This document shows positions 11,901 to 18,692 of a DNA stretch of 64,000 bases, one piece after another; the first letter of the stretch is position 1, and the number at the start of each line of letters is the position of its first letter. Under the pieces are notes generated by a model. It made no database searches. It saw only the letters and a list, made by a program, of their open reading frames with translations, and had not been told where the DNA came from. The stretch covers positions 1-64,000 of the forward strand of contig JASBRX010000011.1 in NCBI GenBank assembly GCA_030149245.1. Reading direction: 5' to 3'. The position numbers and the translations under genes are program-made. The stretch is from Sphingomonas bacterium. GTDB lineage: Bacteria > Pseudomonadota > Alphaproteobacteria > Sphingomonadales > Sphingomonadaceae.

Positions 11901-14900
11901 GGTGATTGTCGGCGCGATCAGCGCGATTGACGAGAATCCACTGTGCCGGAAGAAGTCCGTCCGGATCAGCAACGGCGTCAACGCATCGTCATCGGCTTCC
12001 CCATCCGGCAGCGGGAGCGCGTCGCCGATCACCAGCGGCTTGGACACTTCGAGCGTGAACCCGCCATTGCCTGCCAGCCCATAGGCACGGGCGTTCGGAA
12101 GCGCCCCCAGGTCAAGCGCGTCGGCATTATTGTAGCTATACGCCCGCAGCGTCAGGTCGCCGCCCGTGCCGCCGATCAGCTTGCCCTCGCGCGTCACCCA
12201 CGCGCCACCGCTGGCATCCAGCACCGCGCTGGACGGCAGCACAAGCCCGACATCCGCTGCATCGGTGATCGTTCCCGATGCGGCAAGCGTGATGTTGCCG
12301 CCATGGATGCGCGGCACGCTGGTCAGGGCGATCGGTTCATCGACTTCAAAGTCGCTGTACCACGATCCGCGCGTGTCGATGCGCGTCGTTTCACCAAGCC
12401 GGACCCCCATCCCGACCAGCCGCACATCGCCGCCCTCGGTCCGCACGCTGCCGAGAAATTCCAGGCGCTGCGCGGCTTCAAGTGTCAGCGAGGCGCCATG
12501 CTGGAGGTTGAGCGTCGCCCCGGCTTCGACGAGGAGCGCCGGTCCGTCGAGTGGCAGGAAGGAATTGTTGACGACCTGACTGCCGACGCGCCCGTTCTGA
12601 ACGATCGTGTAGCTGCCCATGGTCGAGCGGTTGAAGAAGTCGGCGGAGGCGAGCGTGGCATTGTCGGCGGTGCGGCGCTCGACATTGATCGGATCGGACG
12701 CGGGATCGAACTCGGTGCCGAACAGGTCGGCATAGGTGTCGCTGAGGCGATCGTTCATGCCGAATTGCGCGTCGAGCGCGTTTTCCAGCGCGGTGATCAA
12801 AACATTGCTGCTGATATACTCGTTTTCGCTTTCGCCCGCGTCGTTGAGGGTGAAGGAGCCGCCGACGGGGATATTCGCGCGTTGGTAGCGGCCCGCAACC
12901 GTTTCGCCGCGCAGCGTCCCTTGCAGCACCGAGTCCGGCGCCAGAATGCTGATCGACCCGCCCCGACCGCCATGCTGATAGCTCGTCTCGAACTGTCCGC
13001 GCACCGACGACATCAGCGGGATATAATAGGATGTCGACCGGCCCCATTTGGTGTCGTAATCGACCCACTCATTGGCGAGGCCCATGTACAGCTCGTCGGG
13101 ATCGGCTTCACGGATGTCGATGATGCTGCCGTCCAGCCGCCGCAGCAGCGTGGTGTAGACATAGCCTTCCCGATAGGTCGTCACGCCGCCCGACACGTCG
13201 ATGACCGACCCCGATTTCATGATGAAATCATTGCCGATGTCCATGGTGAGCGAGCCGCCATTGATCAGGAACTGCGCCAGCGTGCCCTGCGACAGATTGT
13301 CGAAGCCCTGCCAGTTGGCGAGGTTGGTGCCGAACCGGCGATCAACCGAAATTTCGCGACGATAGAGCGGCCCGTCCCGCTGCACCGGCGAATCCGACAG
13401 CTGCGCGGCAAACAGTCTGCCGGTCACCTGATGATAGCCCATTGCGAGCGTCGTTTCCCAACCGGACAGGTCGATCGTCGCGCCGGCATCCATCAGGAAG
13501 CGGGTGCCGTCCTCATTGCCCTGATTGGCACCCTGGCCGCGGTTGTTGTCGAAGATATGCATCCCCGCATCGAGCAGAACGTTCATCGTGCCCGACGGCA
13601 TGTGGATGATCGAATCCTGCTGCATGTGCACGGTGCGGGCATTGATCCGCAGCGTGCCGACGCTCTGCGCGCCGAGCGAGACCGGGATCGCATCGGTGGA
13701 GTCGAGGTCCGGCGTGATCTGCGTCAGGCTGTTCGTGCCGAACACGACCGAACCATGTCCCTTGACCGCATGTTCCCAGCCGGGCAAATCGCCGTTGAAA
13801 TATTCGCGATAGTCAAAAACGGTGGCGTGGAAGCTGATGTTGCCGCGAAACAGGGCGGTCGATGTGATGTCGACCGCGCCCATCTGCTCCAGATTGAGGC
13901 CACGAAAATCGACGCTGCCGCCGCGCGTGGCGGAGATGATCCCTTCGTTGCGCGCGGTATAGCCCACTTCATGGGCGCGCTCATATTGCCGCTGGTTGAG
14001 ATAGGCGACGATCCGCCCATAGGGAAGATAGCCATACGGGCCGGTATGACCATCCTGGGTCAGCGTCTGATAGTCCTCATAGCTGAGATACTCGCCCAGC
14101 GCGAACTCGCGGCCGAATAATTCGCTATAAAATGCGCGCCATTCCTCGGTTTCCACGATCTGCGGCGGCTGGCCGCCATAGGCCATGTTGGTCCGCATCA
14201 CATTCAATGGGTTGAAGGCGCCCACATAGGTTTCGAGCATCCCACCGTTGCCGGGACGCAAATAGATATTCTCGCCCGCCGCCAGGATGACCTGGCCTTC
14301 ATCCCGGACGTTAATCGTGCCCCGGTTGGTGACGTTCGGCCCGAACAGCATCACCTTGCCGAAGCTGCCCGTATTGATCGTGCCGCTGCGACCGATCGTG
14401 ACGTTGTATTTCAGCGGATCATTGGGATCGACGACCTCCGGGCCATCGTTCATCAGCTGAAAATAATTGGGTCGCGAAATCCAGTCCGTGAAGCCGAGCG
14501 GGTTATAGCCCTGCTCCCCGCTGGGATAGTACCAGCTGTTGGAGAAGGTCGGATCCATGCGCCCGTTATAGTCCCGCGCCCACGACGTCAGGCCACCACT
14601 GCTGCCATTGCCGAAAAACTGGTCATCGCGCATGAACAGCGAAGACAGCACCAGCTGTTGTGCATTGATCGTGCCATCGACCGAAATGCCGCGCGGTGCC
14701 ACCAGGTACAGGTGCCCGTTCGCCTCGACCTTGCCGTCGATCCGCGTGACGCCGCTATTGTAGGAGCGGTTGAGCGCGATCCAGCTCGACTTCTCCTGCT
14801 GGAACTTGAGCACCTCGCCTGCCGCGAGGCTCATGTCGCTCCAGTCGAGCAGTGCGCGCTCGGCCGACTGCACCAGCGTGGTCGTGTTGCCGTCGACATT

Positions 14901-15419
14901 GACGTCGGAAAAGCCCCGCCCCGTCACCAGCGCGCGTGTGTTGATCTTGGCATCCTTGCCAATCAGCACGCCATTGTCGTTGAAGATATAGACCCGCCCG
15001 ATCGCGCGGATCTCGCCATTCACCTCGGCCGCCTGATTGCCATGCACCCGGTTGACCGCGATCCAGTTTGCCGCCTGCTGCTGGAACTCAAGCACTTCGT
15101 TGGTCTGGAGCCGGAAATCTTCCCAGTCGAGCAACGCCTTTTGCTGGAGCTGTTCGATCGTCATCAGGGGCCGGCCATCGGCGTCGACCCCGATGGTGGG
15201 GCGATTGGCGCCCTGCCATACCGACACCTGCCCGTTCGGCCCGATCGTCCGCCCCGCCTGCATCCCGACCATCGTGCCGAACGGCTGCTGCTGCTGCTGC
15301 GCCCGGGCAGCGGTCGGCGCGAAACTGACTGCCAGAGCCATTGCCGCGAGGCTACCACCGGCCAACAGGCGACCGGATTGGGCATTGCGGGGAGCTAACC
15401 GTGTGAAGCGGGCGATCAT
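2964..15419 (-). CDS. Giant filamentous-haemagglutinin exoprotein (TpsA) with C-terminal STN domain
   Basis: The 4151-residue protein has a signal peptide (1-40, ending ARAQQ). The N-terminal two-partner-secretion domain contains two related modules (about 95-155 and 189-249), each with ALLDW-x-D, EVL-x-FQQ, W-I-A-x-NR and a final turn motif (FNDNGVLIG and APRGISVDG). Roughly 3000 residues of Gly/Asn/Asp-rich beta-helix repeats (sliding ADG, GGxIxL and DVSGG patterns) follow. Around 3690-3890 the sequence matches the DUF3739 style (GYDAIATLFPG, VVPGGGI). The last 75 residues form an STN domain (LDDAIRAVGSASGYNILYD ... TPERALAQLLEGQGL). It should pass the inner membrane by Sec and the outer membrane through the transporter at 20535-22154. 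The STN end is unusual for an exoprotein and suggests a periplasmic signalling tail. No frameshift is seen across 12.4 kb. Confidence 0.85.
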   Translation of the reverse strand: MIARFTRLAPRNAQSGRLLAGGSLAAMALAVSFAPTAARAQQQQQPFGTMVGMQAGRTIGPNGQVSVWQGANRPTIGVDADGRPLMTIEQLQQKALLDWEDFRLQTNEVLEFQQQAANWIAVNRVHGNQAAEVNGEIRAIGRVYIFNDNGVLIGKDAKINTRALVTGRGFSDVNVDGNTTTLVQSAERALLDWSDMSLAAGEVLKFQQEKSSWIALNRSYNSGVTRIDGKVEANGHLYLVAPRGISVDGTINAQQLVLSSLFMRDDQFFGNGSSGGLTSWARDYNGRMDPTFSNSWYYPSGEQGYNPLGFTDWISRPNYFQLMNDGPEVVDPNDPLKYNVTIGRSGTINTGSFGKVMLFGPNVTNRGTINVRDEGQVILAAGENIYLRPGNGGMLETYVGAFNPLNVMRTNMAYGGQPPQIVETEEWRAFYSELFGREFALGEYLSYEDYQTLTQDGHTGPYGYLPYGRIVAYLNQRQYERAHEVGYTARNEGIISATRGGSVDFRGLNLEQMGAVDITSTALFRGNISFHATVFDYREYFNGDLPGWEHAVKGHGSVVFGTNSLTQITPDLDSTDAIPVSLGAQSVGTLRINARTVHMQQDSIIHMPSGTMNVLLDAGMHIFDNNRGQGANQGNEDGTRFLMDAGATIDLSGWETTLAMGYHQVTGRLFAAQLSDSPVQRDGPLYRREISVDRRFGTNLANWQGFDNLSQGTLAQFLINGGSLTMDIGNDFIMKSGSVIDVSGGVTTYREGYVYTTLLRRLDGSIIDIREADPDELYMGLANEWVDYDTKWGRSTSYYIPLMSSVRGQFETSYQHGGRGGSISILAPDSVLQGTLRGETVAGRYQRANIPVGGSFTLNDAGESENEYISSNVLITALENALDAQFGMNDRLSDTYADLFGTEFDPASDPINVERRTADNATLASADFFNRSTMGSYTIVQNGRVGSQVVNNSFLPLDGPALLVEAGATLNLQHGASLTLEAAQRLEFLGSVRTEGGDVRLVGMGVRLGETTRIDTRGSWYSDFEVDEPIALTSVPRIHGGNITLAASGTITDAADVGLVLPSSAVLDASGGAWVTREGKLIGGTGGDLTLRAYSYNNADALDLGALPNARAYGLAGNGGFTLEVSKPLVIGDALPLPDGEADDDALTPLLIRTDFFRHSGFSSIALIAPTITIQQGAQIEASASILQLKDQTLYNGRPPAFWAASGTDIYDVAQAEYLTLEQRPEALRRGMDVAFSGTIDMGEGSLLSTELGGKISLIGNSVIAGTILAPAGVISVGGGGSGGSAETFVSLTATARLLAPGAALVTWRGIDAMGRPIVDGEIFDGGSISLGAKRITIADGAVLDVSGTSATFDYLFDDGQGGLVRRPTLVASNGGLISVGGQIMKIDGAIYRAHAGGIGARGGRFELSFEGPLASGGGGGGLTAADVFGYLEQYAGWGLIVDRSGNPVSDIYEADLGEIEWSYLVGYPIDFPPGYRLGSREEALATFAAYGIAANGVPPMLIVGDASGIELEAPALPFIAPGLLEVFGLFGYVAPTPTEGDPIVTVLSPTALSGAGFSSIGIDATPGVIFSGDVQLGGRNADGSFLFDRIDITAGRIIGRTGSNVALEAGIITLNGGPLNGQATDAGYLSALTSYGIAAIGADTRFSATAGTLLQVGAAGFHGFADTTLISGGDIRFAGTAAFALQAPIGVLHSNGLLTLRADQVYAGTGRIFSVTSDTGIVIQAQDDGGPINGSPYEVAAQLTFKAPTILQGGTLRSPLGTLNLEVYDNGTEGSGTLRFLAGSLTSVSAEGRVVPYGYTSNGDTWIDPFTGTELTTLPVKTINVTGDVVDIQQNAILDVSGGGDLYAREFIPGVGGSHDWLTGYRDENLDWVSAPGKVYAVIPDFEGNVAPLGFGNSEIGVGDRVYLSGGSGLPAGYYVLLPAEYAMLKGAYRVTASHRYGDQFDGIRLGRVAPQTDGSSIQAGYRIDGASGARDPRNIGFHVMSGETLRMRSAYLETTANLFFTSDAFLRKSLRINRPISDVPRIPTDGGSVVFRVADDLALDGTLRSQAAEGGRGGFADIASTRVVIVGDDTDLAAYDGYLKLDSDQLSAFGAESLLIGGVRRQGATNLELAVVGTDIIVDNAGSVLFGPELLFASNGTIDVTSGARIETRGTLSGSPSDIRIAPGTAAFTHDNDTSWTNGDDYLVHGTLDQGALLRVSSGGMVDILRDSAAVGAMNALRADPAALAQVNALRASRGLAAIDPAGGLLTIADGASIISTRSVVLDATDNTLLGAGATLQTRQLSAAASQVSLGAVPVDTGGLVFAGNTLGLFANAEELTLKSYGSIDIFGALDISATGDLRLDSNLLRVIDADAGTVTIAARTLTLANSSGGLGEAMLGDAHLVLQADTLYIEGATKWISGVADVRMDVAQRIIGRDDTRLVLPGALDIRSGGLTAESSARLNLDVAGAVTVSHNGATNLPLFQSFGGTLNLVGDSIVYAGQTRMTGGTINLQARSGDLVLADGSVLDVTSNVSRFYDATVGVSAGSVNLIADAGDVIARNGSIIDVSGSSVGGDAGALGISVGRGEAQLLGTIRGSASDGFASGSFRLLTDQLTDFAAFNALLDVGGFRQSRRFEINRGDVNVTGTIDVRNFALVANQGSIAVGGTIRTSGANGGTIQLAASQNVTLLNTGQLIARAGTTDGSGGTVLLETAGADGGAISAQAGSLIDVTGAGEGGRLVRFRAPQIGNDIAIASLGGTITGARSVLAEGYRSYDGVTVIDQALIGRVEDDATAFMAANAAAIRNRLGNGVTFAAGIELRNEGDMQLQDDWDLSGLRFDGAAGVLTLRATGDIRIDANLSDGFADGRLLDGDSWTFNLAAGANILSPNSLAVLPTGLLGADVGSVIVGGTPDTIEYFFDPAFGNEHRLYLLDANGQFVRNPEASVHDGFVELTRDAATGRYIDPRTGALIEQDPATGDYADASYYARRPLPWMVLLQGGYGTLKADGSLGFIDINGLGEISTDLRDYIQWNNSAGYLVRTGTGAINIASGRDLVLQERASVIYTAGRATAELAGFSTPVGAQYGVDGGDLTLSIAGDVLANRLSAQLPHGYLGRAGSLDTISGLFAERADGGFDQTSWWVDYDRFQGGIGALGGGNIAITAGGNIDNLSVAIPNSGRVIGNTVKLADGSNEAMDLTLTGGGSLTLRAGGNLYGGAYYVASGVGDIGVGGSILSGSTVWSTPQVICSDSCYIHEDYRETADRFDLYTMFFTSSGQLNVRAGGDLNVESVMDPLIGEANYQDWRFISYTGQASADFFSAGGDVTLWNNGLNISLAYESSGAPTAINRSGTTVNFYGSNERPMQGRDSIGWDLYPSRLSVVAATGDVNLLGGLTMLPDAGAQLDLLAGGSVRIGYSTQAVDPLLPLFGLRQWTLNYRGTYEGLQLSQSDMALIRTPTNQPILAGGTVNRTSFQFAGAGTAYPGVTYFNVDNLPDLYIGNTDPVRIYAAGGDVVTAPAAVLNIPKQLWVQAEGNIYFPSYEIQHNNANDLSIVRAGAGIYFDRNFQIGDSSTGFATVGHITVSGPGRLEVEAGTDIWIPSNSAGITSKRIAIYTFPGSPYQLPSGLQDWKPDEKAADIAIAAGYNQAPAYAAFEAAYLDPTKAGEMADYLIDDESGLSLYLFDRDYARAQGATGEFATPEPREGLVNYVRRLQGLPALTTKAAQIAYLDTAWSVWQGLSSDYKTPYYRSILFLELRTTGREANDPQSERYDTTFRGYDAIATLFPGAQRDADEALSAGESRWQGNFETYASRVVSSGGGKIEFVVPGGGITLANVAARPEETGQPANADDRGNALRAGVLTTDGGEINMLTHGSVAVNQSRILTSKGGNVMIWSSWGDIAAGLGAKTSISPQFYNYQLDNWGRMVREPAGLPTGAGIGTLATQPGTPPADVDLIAPAGIVDAGDAGIRVSGNFNVYAIEILGTDNIDVAGVSNGLPVPPAAPPTSLDVDEAGAKSDAVSTALESAVAAVRENAAIVAPSLIEVRVTGFGAACDEEDGCDTRTGQRTGGAGATPWTAASAAIPVAMQAAAPSRPEQFMFQLQAQPLDDAIRAVGSASGYNILYDASILDAKMTRPLRGEMTPERALAQLLEGQGLVAVRVGPRTIMLRRKTI

Positions 15420-15459
15420 GGCGGGCGTCCTTGGTACTGGCGGGAAGCGGTGGGAAAGG

Positions 15460-15960
15460 TCAGTTCGGCCGTTCGGCGGATGGCTTGGACGCGTCGGCCG
15501 GGCGCACGCCCAACTCGGCGTCCATTCGCTGCTGCACGCTGGGCGGTAGGGTGGAGTCGTAAATGCGCGCCGCGCGCAGCCGGTCTTCGTAGGACTGGCG
15601 AAGATTCTCCATCTTCACCCGCTCGCCCTGAAAGAACGGCTCCCAGTCATCGGAGCGGACATGCTTCTTCGCGATCTCCATCGCGATGGCGTAGAGTTCC
15701 GCGTTGCGCGTGCGGCCCAGCACAAGCAGCTCGTCCTTAAGCTTTACCTCGGCCCGCAGCGCGTCGAGCGACTCCCGGGCGTTGCTGGCAATCACGGTCT
15801 GGCGCGCAAGCTCGGCTTCGAGGGTCGCGAGACGCTGTTCCAGTTCGGACACTGATGCCGGGGGTGCGGGCGTCGCGCCCGTGACCGCCTGCGCCGCCGC
15901 AGGAACCGGGGAACAGGTGACGGCGACCAGCGCCAGACCAAGATAATGGATCGGGTTCAT
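15460..15960 (-). CDS. Small exported coiled-coil protein, unknown function
   Basis: The 166-residue product has a signal peptide (about 1-24, ending AAAQA), a short Pro/Ala linker and one heptad-like helix (about 38-80, SELEQRLATLEAEL). A charged helical tail with DDWEPFFQGERVKMENLR follows. I chose the ATG at 15960 because a GGAG lies 9 bases before it. An upstream ATG at 15975 overlaps the porin stop (TGATG) and would add five residues. The gene sits between porin and exoprotein with 40 bases to the next start. I do not recognise a family. A periplasmic adaptor or chaperone for the secretion locus is inferred from position only. Confidence 0.7.
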   Translation of the reverse strand: MNPIHYLGLALVAVTCSPVPAAAQAVTGATPAPPASVSELEQRLATLEAELARQTVIASNARESLDALRAEVKLKDELLVLGRTRNAELYAIAMEIAKKHVRSDDWEPFFQGERVKMENLRQSYEDRLRAARIYDSTLPPSVQQRMDAELGVRPADASKPSAERPN

Positions 15961-15974
15961 GGCCATGCGCTCCA

Positions 15975-17510
15975 TCAGAACCGGGTGGTCAGGTTGAGCT
16001 GAAGCACATCAACCGAGAAGGGCGGACGATTGATCGCGTCCGAGCTGAACCAGCTGAGGCCCACCCAGGTGTTGTCGTAGACGCCGAACGACCCCTCGAT
16101 CAGATAGCCTTTGACGTCGGTGCCGCCGAGACCGAAATCGCTGTCGGTGAAGATGTCGAGCACCGCGTCGGTTTCGATCCGCTTATAAGCGGCGCCCAGT
16201 TGCCACTGGCCGAACCGCTCGATCTTCGGGAAGCCGGCATCGAGCCGCACCTGCCAGCCCAGATCGCCCGGCGCGACGCCCGGCTCGCCGCGCAAGGCAG
16301 CGACTTCTGCCGGGTCGAGCGCGAGATTCTTCACCGCTTCACCGGTCAGGGCGATTTCCATCCGACCTGCCTGATAGGCAAGCCGGGCGCGACCGATCCC
16401 GAGGTTATAGTCGCTCGCGAGGCCGGCCAGCGTGGTCAGGCCGTCGGTGCGGATGTTGAACACCGAGTTGCCCTTTTCGAGGAAGCGGGGCGCGGTATAA
16501 TCGTTCAGCCGTGACCCGTCGGGCGCGTTCTTGCGGCTCTGAATGCCGTGGAAATCATAATAGGAACCGGCCAGCTCGACGCTCAGCGCGTCGTTCAGCT
16601 GGAGCCGTGCGCCAAGCTGTCCGCCGACCATGAAGCTGTCTTCATAGATGCCGCGCTCTTCCATCGGGAAATAGGCGGCCGACCCGAACACGGTCAGCCC
16701 GTCGATCAGCTGGCGGCGGGCCGACAGCGCGACGCCTTCGGGGTTGATGTCGCTGTCCCAGACCATGTCGGTCGCTTTGAACGGATTGGGCATGCGTCCG
16801 GCGGTGAACACGAGCCCGGCGACCGGCTCGACCTCCAGATAGGCGCGATCCAGCCAGAATTCGTCCTTGAGGAAGAAATCGCCCAGCGTGGCGTTGGTCG
16901 AAACCGCACCGCGTTCATTGCCCGATGCCAGCCGCAGACCCGCGCGCACCTGGTCGGAAATGCGGGCATTGATGTCGAGCCGTGCGCGATAGTTCACGCG
17001 GTGCCGGTCGATCAGCGAGTTGAGCAACGGGAACCCGTCGGCATCGGTGACGCCACCGGCCAGGTTGATCGCGCCGATATCCGGAAAGAACGGGAAGTTG
17101 TCGGCCGCATAATTCTGCATCTCGTACCGGACGCGCATGTCGCCCGAGATTGCGATGCGCTTGGTCCATTCGGGCAGCGTGTTGGGGGCGATCCAGCCCT
17201 CGCTCTTGGCCTGCGCGACGACCTCTTTCTTCACCTCGTCGCGAATCTGCTCGCGCACGACCTGTGGCACATAGGGCACGTTGATCGTGCTGGCGGTCGC
17301 CGGCTTTTCGCTCTGGGCGCGCAACGCGGCCGCCTGACGCGCCTTGGCCAGCAGCTGCTCGGCCTTGTCGCGCTTGAGCACGCCTTCATCGACGAGCAGC
17401 TGAAGGAGTTCGACGCCGATATCCTCGGTCGATTGCGCGCTGGCCGGGGCGGCCCATGTGGCAAGGGCCGTCAGCGCCGCGCCAGCAATCAAGGTGATGC
17501 GAAGGGACAT
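15975..17510 (-). CDS. Putative outer-membrane porin
   Basis: The 511-residue protein has a signal peptide (1-25, ending ASAQS). A helical segment (about 28-75) with repeated Leu/Glu/Lys is followed by INVPYVPQVVREQIRDEVKKEVVAQAK, and then a long series of alternating amphipathic strands from about 112 to the C-terminus. The last residue is phenylalanine (NLTTRF), the usual outer-membrane barrel signal. The N-terminal helix before the barrel fits the sphingomonad and Xanthomonas 'putative porin' family, in which it is thought to mediate oligomer or periplasmic contacts. Its stop overlaps an upstream ATG of the next gene, so the two are translationally close. It may provide a general diffusion path or serve the motor encoded just upstream. 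The substrate is unknown. Confidence 0.75.
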   Translation of the reverse strand: MSLRITLIAGAALTALATWAAPASAQSTEDIGVELLQLLVDEGVLKRDKAEQLLAKARQAAALRAQSEKPATASTINVPYVPQVVREQIRDEVKKEVVAQAKSEGWIAPNTLPEWTKRIAISGDMRVRYEMQNYAADNFPFFPDIGAINLAGGVTDADGFPLLNSLIDRHRVNYRARLDINARISDQVRAGLRLASGNERGAVSTNATLGDFFLKDEFWLDRAYLEVEPVAGLVFTAGRMPNPFKATDMVWDSDINPEGVALSARRQLIDGLTVFGSAAYFPMEERGIYEDSFMVGGQLGARLQLNDALSVELAGSYYDFHGIQSRKNAPDGSRLNDYTAPRFLEKGNSVFNIRTDGLTTLAGLASDYNLGIGRARLAYQAGRMEIALTGEAVKNLALDPAEVAALRGEPGVAPGDLGWQVRLDAGFPKIERFGQWQLGAAYKRIETDAVLDIFTDSDFGLGGTDVKGYLIEGSFGVYDNTWVGLSWFSSDAINRPPFSVDVLQLNLTTRF

Positions 17511-17544
17511 GGGATGTTTCCGTTCCTGATGAATGCCGGCGGCT

Positions 17545-18273
17545 TCAGCCGTCGGTGCGTTTCAAATTGATGGTGGCGTGGGTCGTGCCTTCCTGTCCGG
17601 TCGGCCGGCTGCGCCCGAGCGGGGGCAGCGAGGACAGGACGGCGCGGATCGCGGAGTCGAGCTGGGCGTCGCCGGTGCTGGAGCGCAGGGCCGCGCCCAC
17701 GAACCGACCGCCCGGGTCGATATTGACCGTCACGCGAACCGATCCCCGCGCTGCCCGGGTGCGGGCATCGCGCTGCAGGGCCCGCTGGATATGCCCTTCG
17801 ACATATTGCCCCCAGCCGATACTGCCGCCACCGCCGCCGCCCCGTCCGAACAGACCGCCGCCCTTGCCCGCAGCGAGGCGAAAGCTGTCGGAGCCGGCAT
17901 CGGCCGGGCGATCGAGCCCGGCAGCTTCGCTGCTGGGTTGCTCGGCTGGCGTTTCGCTCGGCGTATCCGATGGCTGTTCGACGGGCTCCTCGCTGATCCG
18001 GGGATCGTCGGTCGGCTCGATGATCTCGGGCTCTTCCTCCATGATCTTTTCTTCCGGCTCCGGCGGGACCGGCGGCGGCGGGGGTTGGAGCACGGTGATT
18101 TCCTGAACCACCCGCTCACGCTCGACCCGACCGTCACCGGCAGGCCAGAGCGACACCAGCGCCAGGATCAGCAGCGCTGCCAGAGCGAGCAGGATGATCG
18201 GCCCGGTCAGGCGGGTCCGCGTGATCGCGGTGCCGACCTTCGCCAGCGGGTGCGGACGGGCGGTGGCCATCAT
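17545..18273 (-). CDS. TonB-like energy transducer
   Basis: The 242-residue protein has a cytoplasmic basic start, one membrane segment (about 24-44), a Pro/Glu-rich periplasmic spacer (about 58-115), a glycine run (about 130-150) and a C-terminal TonB-type beta-alpha-beta domain (about 155-242, with GSVRVTVNIDPGGRFVGAALRSSTGDAQLDSAI). The start is the ATG that overlaps the exbD stop (TGATG at 18273-18275). Together with ExbD and the fused ExbB just upstream it makes a full TonB motor. TonB normally energises TonB-dependent receptors, but none is intact here. The neighbours are a TpsB transporter, a porin and an exoprotein with an STN domain, so the partner is an open question. Confidence 0.85.
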   Translation of the reverse strand: MMATARPHPLAKVGTAITRTRLTGPIILLALAALLILALVSLWPAGDGRVERERVVQEITVLQPPPPPVPPEPEEKIMEEEPEIIEPTDDPRISEEPVEQPSDTPSETPAEQPSSEAAGLDRPADAGSDSFRLAAGKGGGLFGRGGGGGGSIGWGQYVEGHIQRALQRDARTRAARGSVRVTVNIDPGGRFVGAALRSSTGDAQLDSAIRAVLSSLPPLGRSRPTGQEGTTHATINLKRTDG

Positions 18274-18683
18274 CAGCTCGTCTTGACGCGCTCGGTGACG
18301 ATACCGAGCTGAGTGATGCCGACACGGCCGCAAGCGTCCAAAACCTCAGTGATCCGCCCGAATTGCGACACGCGATCGCCCTTGATCACCACCGGAAAGT
18401 CCGGGGTGACCGCCTTGAATGACCGCAACTGGGCCTCCAGCTCGTCGATCGTGACGGGGTAGGTGTCGAGATACACCTGCCCGTCGCTGTCGACCGTGAT
18501 CGCCTTGGTGGTCGGCTTGGCCAGACTGACCGATGAGCTCGCCTTGGGGACGTTGACCTTGATCCCCTGAACCGATGCGGTGGTCATGATGATGAAGATC
18601 ACCAGCAGCACGTAAGCCAGATCAAGCATTGGCGTAATATTGATGTCGTCGTAGAGCTTCTTGCCCTTTTTCTTCATCTGCAT
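18273..18683 (-). CDS. exbD: ExbD biopolymer transport protein
   Basis: The 136-residue protein has a short basic N-terminus, one membrane helix (about 19-38) and a periplasmic domain. The proton-path aspartate is present: D21 in NITPMLDLAYVLL corresponds to Asp25 of E. coli ExbD. ExbD with ExbB converts the proton gradient into TonB movement. It starts 9 bases after the ExbB-fusion stop, and its own stop overlaps the TonB start, so the three are tightly coupled. Confidence 0.92.
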   Translation of the reverse strand: MQMKKKGKKLYDDINITPMLDLAYVLLVIFIIMTTASVQGIKVNVPKASSSVSLAKPTTKAITVDSDGQVYLDTYPVTIDELEAQLRSFKAVTPDFPVVIKGDRVSQFGRITEVLDACGRVGITQLGIVTERVKTS

Positions 18684-18692
18684 GATCGCCCC

